DNA of 18,941 bases from Deltaproteobacteria bacterium (GTDB taxonomy: Bacteria; Desulfobacterota; Dissulfuribacteria; Dissulfuribacterales; UBA3076). Under the pieces are notes generated by a model. That model was not told the origin of the DNA and did not search any database. It worked only from the letters and a program-made list of their open reading frames with translations. The stretch covers positions 1 to 18,941 of the forward strand of contig JAGGRV010000371.1 in the NCBI GenBank assembly GCA_021159445.1. The letters run 5' to 3'. Both the position numbers and the translations under genes were made by a program. Positions 14,323 through 18,941 of this stretch are shown piece by piece (positions within the stretch are counted from its first letter, which is position 1; each line of letters begins with the position of its first letter).

Positions 14323-15786
14323 TTACTTTATCCACTGAAGTGAAAACGCCTTTCCGCTTGTTTGAATGAGCCTACAGGGATGGGAAATTTCAACCCCCAC
14401 TACTGCTACTACTTCCTTGCCGCTGGCGAGTAATGGCAAAGTACCTCTGACTCCACGGGGAATTTTGCTTGAGATCAGGAATTTCTTGAGCTTAAAAGGC
14501 GCTGGGGCGCCCAGAGGCCAAAAAATTTCCCCAGGCCTTCTTGTCCTGAGATCCAGAGGAAACTTAACGGCCTCAGGATTCAACCACAGGGGCCTGAAAT
14601 ACTCCTTTCGATTTCGGGACCTGAAGTCACTCGCAACATCTGAAAGTGAAATCTCCACGTGTCCCTTTCCACAAGGGGCAGGCCAACGCCCTGGTCCGGT
14701 AACGCATACAGAAAAACTGCAGTCATTTGAATCCAAAATTTGTTCTTCCGGGATAGAAGAGGAAATAAACAACTCTTCATATCTTCTAAATGCCACAGCA
14801 CCTCCTGGCAGCCTGCATGAGGCACAAGGGTCCTTACAAGTAGTAACTAACTCATCTATCCCCAAGAGATGGCTGGCTCTCACCCTGCCACTGAATAGTC
14901 TTAACTTCATCAGGGCCATTCTGTAAATCCTGCGGCGAATCGGCCCTGGATGCTCCTTGACCTTTTTTATACTGAAGGTCAGTTCTCCATCCTGGGAAGG
15001 GGATGACAATGAATCCTGATATGCATTTTCTGCCATCTTCTCTAGCAACTGATGATCTTCTGCCAGCATCTCTGCCGTGCGATTAACAGTACGCACAATG
15101 GCAGGGTTAAAATCCTCAACCAGAAGCGGCAGGAGGTCTTTGCGAATGCGATTGCGCAGATATGCCCTGCTATTGTTAGATTGATCAATTACGAATGGGA
15201 TGTCATAGACTTTAAGATGGCCCAGGATCTGTTGCCTGGTTACACCCAGTAGCGGACGGACTATGTAGTTATTTCTCACCCAGGGAATTCCACTGAGTCC
15301 CGGAAGGCCTGCACCTCTGATCAACCGCAGCAGTACTTCTTCTGCCTGGTCGTCAGCAGTATGTGCTGTGGCAATATACGTGCTCTCAGTATCGGCACGC
15401 ACACGTTCCAGAAATTCGTATCTGAAGATCCGGGCAGCTTCCTGAATTCCTATGCCCTCTCTATCGGCAAAGGCCCTGACATTGCCATGCTCAATGGAAA
15501 AACCAAGTCCAAAATCATGAGATAGCTTCTCAACAAAACGGGCATCGTCTCTGGATTCCCGGCCCCTAAGGCCGTGCTCAAAGTGAGCCACCTCAAGACG
15601 CAGCCCCCACTGACTACTCAATAAATAAAGAATGTGCAGCAAACAGACAGAATCCGGCCCACCTGAAACTGCCACTACTATTCTGGTCCCAGGTTCAAAA
15701 AGTTCCTTACGCCTGACAGTCAGTTTGATCAGTGGAGTTAGAGATGAAATCTCAGGCCCCATGCCCGTTGTGATATTGACCTGCAT
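14323..15786 (-). CDS. tilS: tRNA(Ile)-lysidine synthase TilS
   Basis: Modifies C34 of the CAU-anticodon isoleucine tRNA to lysidine, so that it reads AUA and is charged with isoleucine. The PP-loop SGGPDS (ATP pyrophosphatase motif) is about residue 41 from this start, followed by EVAHFEHGLRG, TAHTADDQAEEVLLRL and GLPGLSGIPW. The TilS substrate-binding region and C-terminal domain follow (DLRTRRPGEIFWPLG, FKLKKFLISSKIPRGVRG, VAVVGVEIS). 487 residues fits the long, E. coli-type form. I chose ATG 15786 because it overlaps the upstream stop as TGATG; an in-frame ATG at 15837 would add 17 residues that do not look conserved and overlap the upstream gene by 52 bases. Neither has a strong Shine-Dalgarno site. 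Confidence 0.95.
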   Translation of the reverse strand: MQVNITTGMGPEISSLTPLIKLTVRRKELFEPGTRIVVAVSGGPDSVCLLHILYLLSSQWGLRLEVAHFEHGLRGRESRDDARFVEKLSHDFGLGFSIEHGNVRAFADREGIGIQEAARIFRYEFLERVRADTESTYIATAHTADDQAEEVLLRLIRGAGLPGLSGIPWVRNNYIVRPLLGVTRQQILGHLKVYDIPFVIDQSNNSRAYLRNRIRKDLLPLLVEDFNPAIVRTVNRTAEMLAEDHQLLEKMAENAYQDSLSSPSQDGELTFSIKKVKEHPGPIRRRIYRMALMKLRLFSGRVRASHLLGIDELVTTCKDPCASCRLPGGAVAFRRYEELFISSSIPEEQILDSNDCSFSVCVTGPGRWPAPCGKGHVEISLSDVASDFRSRNRKEYFRPLWLNPEAVKFPLDLRTRRPGEIFWPLGAPAPFKLKKFLISSKIPRGVRGTLPLLASGKEVVAVVGVEISHPCRLIQTSGKAFSLQWIK

Positions 15787-17639
15787 CAGTGCCCGGAGGC
15801 TCTTACTTCCTGTACCAGGGTTAACGGAATTTCCCATTTGTTGAGAGGACTGATCAAATAAAGTCCGTCAGCGAACGGAGTGATGTCGGCAATCAGCTTC
15901 TTAGTTAGGTCCAAGGCCGCCTTGCGTTGGTCTTCGACCTTTTCATACTTCCACAGATGTTCTCGAATCTCCCTGGGAATTGAAATGCCTGGGATTTCGT
16001 TATGCAGGAAATCCGCATTCCTGGCGGATATTAGGGGAAAGATACCCGTGAAAATCAAGAGGTTCAGGTGTTGCGTCCGTTCCATCATGGCCTCTACGGC
16101 ATCTCGATCAAAAATGGGCTGAGTCATGACAAAATGCGCGCCCAGATCGGCCTTTCGTTCCAGTCTGCTGATCTGGAGATCAGGATTTGCAGGGCGATAG
16201 CTGAAGGCCGCACCAATAGAGAAATTGGTCCGCTTTTTCATTGAGACCCTTGCCATGTTCAGGCCACGGTTGAACTGACTTATCATCTGCACCAGGCCAA
16301 AGGAGCGGACATCGAATACTCCGCTCACACCGGGCTGATCCGTGGACGTGGCCGGATCTCCAGTGACAGCCAAGATGGCCTCTAATCCAAGGACATGAGC
16401 TCCCATAATCTGTGCCTGAAGGCCCAAGATATTCCGATCCCTGCAGGTCAGATGAAGCACCGTCTGTATCCCTGTCTCCTCCCGTATTCTGTGTGCAAGA
16501 GACAGATTGTCCGCTCGGAGAACGGCCATGGGATGTTCGGCAAGAGTGATTGCATCAGCGCCGGCATCGGCTAAGGCTCGTGCTCCAGTGAGAACTCCCT
16601 CTATATCCAGATGCTTGGGAGGATCCACTTCCACAAGCACAGGGATGCGGTCGGATCTCAGGCTTTCAATCATTCCGCCCCTGCCAATAGAGTCCTTTCT
16701 GTCTTCGGGCAAATCAGAGGATTTCTCCACGCTGGTTACAACCCGTATGGCCTTGTGTCTCTTGATATGGAGGTGCTTTCTGAATTCATGGATATGGGCC
16801 GGTGTAGTACCGCAACATCCACCAATCAACCGGACTCCGAACTTGACCATTTCAGCCACCTTTTCGGCCATATAGGTCGGCGGTGTCGAATACACCATGC
16901 GATGTTCCACGACCTCAGGTAGTCCGGCATTGGGAAACGCTGAAAGGAAAACTTCATCCTTAAGGGAAGATAGCCGCTCAACTGCCGAGAGCATTGCCTT
17001 GACTCCCCGTCCGCAATTGGTACCAACGACTGTGGCCCCTGCAGCGGCTGTCGCCCTGCCACAATCCAAGGCGTCCAGGCCGATGGCTGTCCGCCCGTTG
17101 AACGGGTAAACCATCTGGGCCACAATCGGAATATCAGGTGCAATCCTCTTTGCCATTTCAATGGCCAAAAGCAGCTCGTCCAGGTAGGTAAAGGTCTCAA
17201 GAATAAACAGATCCACCCCGCCTTCCAGCAAAGCGGTCATCTGTTCAACAAAGGCCTCCTGCACTGTGCCGGATTCAACCTCATCATTCTCAAGTGGAAA
17301 CTTTACACCTGTCGGACCGATAGATCCGCCCACAAAGATATCATTCTCTGCTGCCCGGCATGCCAGATCAGCTCCCTTCAGGTTAATTTCCCTAACCCTG
17401 TGTTCCCGGCCGACCCTGAGCATTTTGAAACGATTGGCCCCAAATGTATTGGTCTCAATGAGTTCGCTTCCGGCCCGAATGTATTCCTCATGAATGGAAT
17501 AGACCAGGTCCGGATCGCTGATATTAAGCAAATCAGTATTCTTTGCGAGGTCTACACCTTTTTCAAAGAGATAGGTACCAAAGGCGCCATCTCCCAACAT
17601 GACTTTCTCGTTAAGGTGCTCTACGAAGTTATGTTTCAT
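15786..17639 (-). CDS. Bifunctional homocysteine S-methyltransferase / methylenetetrahydrofolate reductase
   Basis: Two fused enzymes of methionine and one-carbon metabolism. Residues about 1-295 are a homocysteine-binding barrel with LGDGAFGTYLFEKG, ETNTFGANR, NCGRG (C209) and GGCCGTTP (C275, C276); the three cysteines are the expected zinc ligands. Residues about 330-610 resemble the FAD-dependent MetF-type reductase (PVLVEVDPPKH, DAITLAEHP, LHLTCRDRN, AVTGDP, FVMTQPIFD). The layout matches B. subtilis YitJ. There is no cobalamin-binding or activation domain, so the methyl donor is uncertain: a separate corrinoid protein, or another donor, may be used. 617 residues is normal for the fusion. 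No good Shine-Dalgarno site precedes ATG 17639. It is followed directly by tilS with a one-base stop/start overlap. Confidence 0.92.
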   Translation of the reverse strand: MKHNFVEHLNEKVMLGDGAFGTYLFEKGVDLAKNTDLLNISDPDLVYSIHEEYIRAGSELIETNTFGANRFKMLRVGREHRVREINLKGADLACRAAENDIFVGGSIGPTGVKFPLENDEVESGTVQEAFVEQMTALLEGGVDLFILETFTYLDELLLAIEMAKRIAPDIPIVAQMVYPFNGRTAIGLDALDCGRATAAAGATVVGTNCGRGVKAMLSAVERLSSLKDEVFLSAFPNAGLPEVVEHRMVYSTPPTYMAEKVAEMVKFGVRLIGGCCGTTPAHIHEFRKHLHIKRHKAIRVVTSVEKSSDLPEDRKDSIGRGGMIESLRSDRIPVLVEVDPPKHLDIEGVLTGARALADAGADAITLAEHPMAVLRADNLSLAHRIREETGIQTVLHLTCRDRNILGLQAQIMGAHVLGLEAILAVTGDPATSTDQPGVSGVFDVRSFGLVQMISQFNRGLNMARVSMKKRTNFSIGAAFSYRPANPDLQISRLERKADLGAHFVMTQPIFDRDAVEAMMERTQHLNLLIFTGIFPLISARNADFLHNEIPGISIPREIREHLWKYEKVEDQRKAALDLTKKLIADITPFADGLYLISPLNKWEIPLTLVQEVRASGH

Positions 17640-17691
17640 TGGTCTGCTTATGTCTCAGTCACCCAGGAGACAGGGTAATTTTAAGTTTGTA

Positions 17692-17714
17692 CCCCCCCTC
17701 AAACCCCAGTTCCC
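17692..17714 (-). promoter_or_regulatory. Candidate G-quadruplex in the leader of the methyltransferase/reductase gene
   Basis: On the minus strand the order is GGG, AACT, GGGG, TTTGA, GGGGGGG. This satisfies the usual four-run pattern if the seven-G run supplies two runs with a one-base loop. It lies about 53-75 bases upstream of the ATG at 17639. The rest of the 240-base gap (17640-17879) shows no clear riboswitch or terminator. Formation in RNA or DNA and any regulatory effect are unproven. The G7 run is also a possible slippage site. Confidence 0.35.
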
Positions 17715-17851
17715 TTCTTATAATTTCATACTATACCAGCTTGTACTCGACATTTCCACTCTTCAGCCCCCTTCTGCTCTTCTGAATGACACTGGGTCTT
17801 ACGAAGATCGATCGGTCGTTTCTAGAATGTTCCGCTCGATTTTCGATTCCG

Positions 17852-17872
17852 TACAGCCTACAGCCTATAGCC
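17852..17872. repeat. Short heptamer tandem repeat (TACAGCC x3)
   Basis: Three consecutive heptamers, TACAGCC, TACAGCC, TATAGCC, lie seven bases beyond the toxin stop codon in the intergenic gap. It is unrelated in sequence to the AAATCACC family. With only three units it could be chance, but the copies are exact apart from one base. A nearby 10-base direct repeat, CTGCTCTTCT, occurs at 17774-17783 and 17872-17881. Confidence 0.5.
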
Positions 17873-17879
17873 TGCTCTT

Positions 17880-18167
17880 CTAATGGAGGTACTTTTTTAA
17901 ATCTCGATAGAAATTTTCGTGGGAGCCAAAAGCGTATAGATAAAGAGTGTTGAAGTCTACCTCATATGCAAGAAGTATCTGGTTATTCATGGATTTGAAT
18001 CTGTAGATACGTATTCCTTGTAGATCTCCCACTTTCATATCGCCAATATCAGGATTTTCGAAAATCATTTTTACAGCATTATCAAGATTTTTGAGTTGTT
18101 TTTTGTGTAGCCTCTTTTTCTGTTTGGCAAAAATCGGAGACTGGATGATTTCCTTGATATCAGCCAT
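17880..18167 (-). CDS. RelE/ParE-family toxin of a type II toxin-antitoxin pair
   Basis: Small basic protein of 95 residues resembling the RelE/ParE/YoeB-like toxin fold: a lysine-rich helical start (FAKQKKRLHKKQLKNLDNAV), then short strands (KVGDLQGIRIYRFKSMN, QILLAYEVD, TLYLYAFGSHENFYRDL). The I-R-I-Y-R-F strand and the final G-S-H-E-N-F-Y segment are typical of this group. The cellular target cannot be read from sequence: RelE-like members cut mRNA in the ribosome, ParE-like members poison gyrase. It starts 5 bases after the antitoxin stop with only a weak GATAAG ahead, so it is probably translationally coupled. The region is clearly more AT-rich than the genes to its left, in keeping with horizontal acquisition. 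Confidence 0.85.
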   Translation of the reverse strand: MADIKEIIQSPIFAKQKKRLHKKQLKNLDNAVKMIFENPDIGDMKVGDLQGIRIYRFKSMNNQILLAYEVDFNTLYLYAFGSHENFYRDLKKYLH

Positions 18168-18172
18168 TATTC

Positions 18173-18391
18173 TTATCCAAATACATACGGAGTTCCTTGA
18201 CCTGCCTTAATTTGTTCTTTGCCAATCAGAACATTCTGAATAAAAGGTAATGGCAGATCTGGATTTTCTTCAATAATTTGTCCGATTTTAGCCCAGTATT
18301 CAATTTGACCAGCAATAGACCTTTTAAAAACTTTAGATTGGATCTTAGCTTTTTCAAAAAGCTCATTCGATATTTTTACTGCTGTAGGCAT
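18173..18391 (-). CDS. ParD-like antitoxin of a type II toxin-antitoxin pair
   Basis: 72-residue protein matching the ParD-like antitoxin pattern. N-terminal AVKISNELFEKAKIQSKVF is the ribbon-helix-helix-like DNA-binding part. RSIAGQIEYWAKIG is the family hallmark, followed by ENPDLPLPFIQNVLIG. The acidic and proline-containing C-terminal part would be expected to wrap around the toxin. A strong AAGGAGG at 18396-18402 lies four bases before the ATG, much stronger than the toxin's site, as is common when antitoxin must exceed toxin. The gene is first in the pair and probably represses its own promoter at the palindromes upstream. Confidence 0.88.
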   Translation of the reverse strand: MPTAVKISNELFEKAKIQSKVFKRSIAGQIEYWAKIGQIIEENPDLPLPFIQNVLIGKEQIKAGQGTPYVFG

Positions 18392-18422
18392 AATTCCTCC
18401 TTGATTGATTACTGGATTTAGG

Positions 18423-18443
18423 TAGTAATTTACTATAAATAGT
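18423..18443. promoter_or_regulatory. Overlapping palindromes, candidate operator/promoter of the toxin-antitoxin pair
   Basis: TAGTAATTTACTA (18423-18435) is a perfect 13-base palindrome about its central base. It overlaps ACTATAAATAGT (18432-18443), whose five-base arms are also inverted. On the minus strand the overlap includes TATAGT, a plausible -10 element about 40 bases before the antitoxin ATG. A repressor bound here would block that promoter, the usual autoregulation of such pairs. No convincing -35 was identified, and use by the ParD-like protein is inference. Confidence 0.45.
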
Positions 18444-18500
18444 TTTATTTTGCGACCACTTTTAAAAACATTCGTCCAACACCTGTAGTCAGTCCGTCCC

Positions 18501-18941
18501 CTAAATTCCTACAATTGATTTGATTGGTAGAAACAAGGGATTAGGTGGGGGATTCCCACGAACTTCCCCTTCCATAAGTTCATCTATCAGTCGAAAGCCG
18601 AACTTTTGGTAAAATTCAATAGCTTCTGTTTTGGCATCAATAACGACTCCCACACATCCTACTGTATCTCGTTGTTGAAGTGCTAATTTAAAGGCATGAC
18701 GGAGTAACTGCTTTCCAATTCCTTGGCCTTGATAACGGTTATCCACTGCCAACCGACCTAATCGCAAAATTGGCAAGGGATAATGCTCAGGCAGGCTCTT
18801 TTTCTCTGATAATTCTTCGACCTCTAAAGTCCCCATAGCAACCGTCATATATCCAAATATTGTATCTTCATCCGTGGCGATATAAGTAACTCCAATATGG
18901 TGCCTGAACTGGTTTTGTCCGGCGTAGCGCCTGAAAAAATA
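18501..18941 (-). CDS. GNAT-family N-acetyltransferase, partial (N-terminus beyond window)
   Basis: The reading frame is open to the last base of the window: 31 further codons without a stop precede the first Met at 18848, and they fit the fold (FFRRYAGQNQFRHHIGVTYI, then DTIFGYMTVAMG). The true start is therefore outside the window, not at 18848. The acetyl-CoA binding segment is RLAVDNRYQGQGIGKQLLRHA (R/Q-x-x-G-x-G/A), followed by VGCVGVVIDAKTEAIEFYQKFGF, a conserved GNAT motif. The VDAK-x-x-A-x-x-FY-x-x-FGF pattern and the PLPILRLGRLAVD strand resemble TacT-type toxins that acetylate aminoacyl-tRNA. If so, its antitoxin should lie just upstream, beyond the window. An ordinary acetyltransferase is the alternative. 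The gap to the antitoxin gene is 109 bases. Confidence 0.85.
   Translation of the reverse strand, partial: YFFRRYAGQNQFRHHIGVTYIATDEDTIFGYMTVAMGTLEVEELSEKKSLPEHYPLPILRLGRLAVDNRYQGQGIGKQLLRHAFKLALQQRDTVGCVGVVIDAKTEAIEFYQKFGFRLIDELMEGEVRGNPPPNPLFLPIKSIVGI

Noticed and set aside
14366..14926. 186-codon plus-strand open frame opposite tilS
   Set aside because: It lies wholly antisense to well-conserved TilS motifs and has no recognisable protein features.
15787..15837. 17-residue N-terminal extension of TilS from ATG 15837
   Set aside because: It overlaps the upstream gene by 52 bases, has no Shine-Dalgarno site, and the TGATG stop/start at 15786 is a simpler coupling; not fully excluded.
17640..17879. 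SAM or other riboswitch upstream of the methyltransferase/reductase gene
   Set aside because: I could not trace a conserved riboswitch core or a terminator hairpin with a T-run; only G-runs and short repeats are visible.
18501..18848. GNAT gene taken as starting at Met 18848 (115 residues)
   Set aside because: The frame stays open to the window edge and the extra 31 residues fit the GNAT fold, so 18848 is an internal Met.
17880..18941. Toxin-antitoxin and GNAT region as part of an integron or insertion sequence
   Set aside because: No transposase, integrase, attC-like site or terminal inverted repeats are visible within the window.

Overview
The window is a chromosomal, housekeeping-dominated segment of a Gram-negative-type bacterium, most likely a deltaproteobacterium (Desulfobacterota or a close relative). 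This is inferred from a proteobacterial dcw (division and cell wall) order combined with an ftsH-folP-cdaA-ybbR-glmM cluster. No rRNA or tRNA is present to fix the taxonomy.

Layout. Positions 13-8304 (+) hold the distal dcw cluster murD-murG-murC-murB-ftsQ-ftsA-ftsZ, tightly packed with overlapping or near-overlapping starts and stops. ftsW is missing from its usual place between murD and murG, and ddl from between murB and ftsQ. The ftsZ stop overlaps head-on with the stop of a long minus-strand series: glmM (8301-9656), ybbR/cdaR (9790-10710), cdaA (10714-11511), folP (11539-12402), ftsH (12413-14236), tilS (14323-15786) and a fused homocysteine methyltransferase/methylenetetrahydrofolate reductase (15786-17639). 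The right end (17880-18941) is more AT-rich and accessory: a RelE/ParE-type toxin, a ParD-like antitoxin with an overlapping-palindrome operator candidate, and a GNAT acetyltransferase that runs off the window edge.

How the genes work together. GlmM makes glucosamine-1-phosphate for UDP-GlcNAc. MurB, MurC, MurD and MurG carry peptidoglycan precursor synthesis to lipid II. FtsQ, FtsA and FtsZ build the divisome that uses it. CdaA with YbbR makes and probably tunes c-di-AMP beside GlmM, an arrangement best known from Firmicutes, here placed inside the ftsH-folP-glmM order best known from proteobacteria. FolP and the methyltransferase/reductase belong to folate and one-carbon metabolism.

The most unusual signal is a degenerate 8-bp tandem repeat (AAATCACC or AAATCACT) inside or at the edges of essential genes. 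It forms an N-terminal extension and the interdomain linker of MurG, part of a loop of FtsQ, and, in the opposite orientation, the C-terminus and stop codon of MurD and the 12 bases just before the murD start. Because 8 is not a multiple of 3, the pure unit reads as the same stop-free peptide (cyclic K-S-P-N-H-Q-I-T) in all three frames of one strand, while the other strand meets TGA within 24 bases in every frame. The copies seen follow that rule: stop-free orientation inside genes, stop-bearing orientation at gene ends. Two unrelated short-repeat types lie in intergenic gaps (9690-9778 and 17852-17872). I see no complete novel multi-gene system; the repeat behaviour is the best candidate for something under-described.
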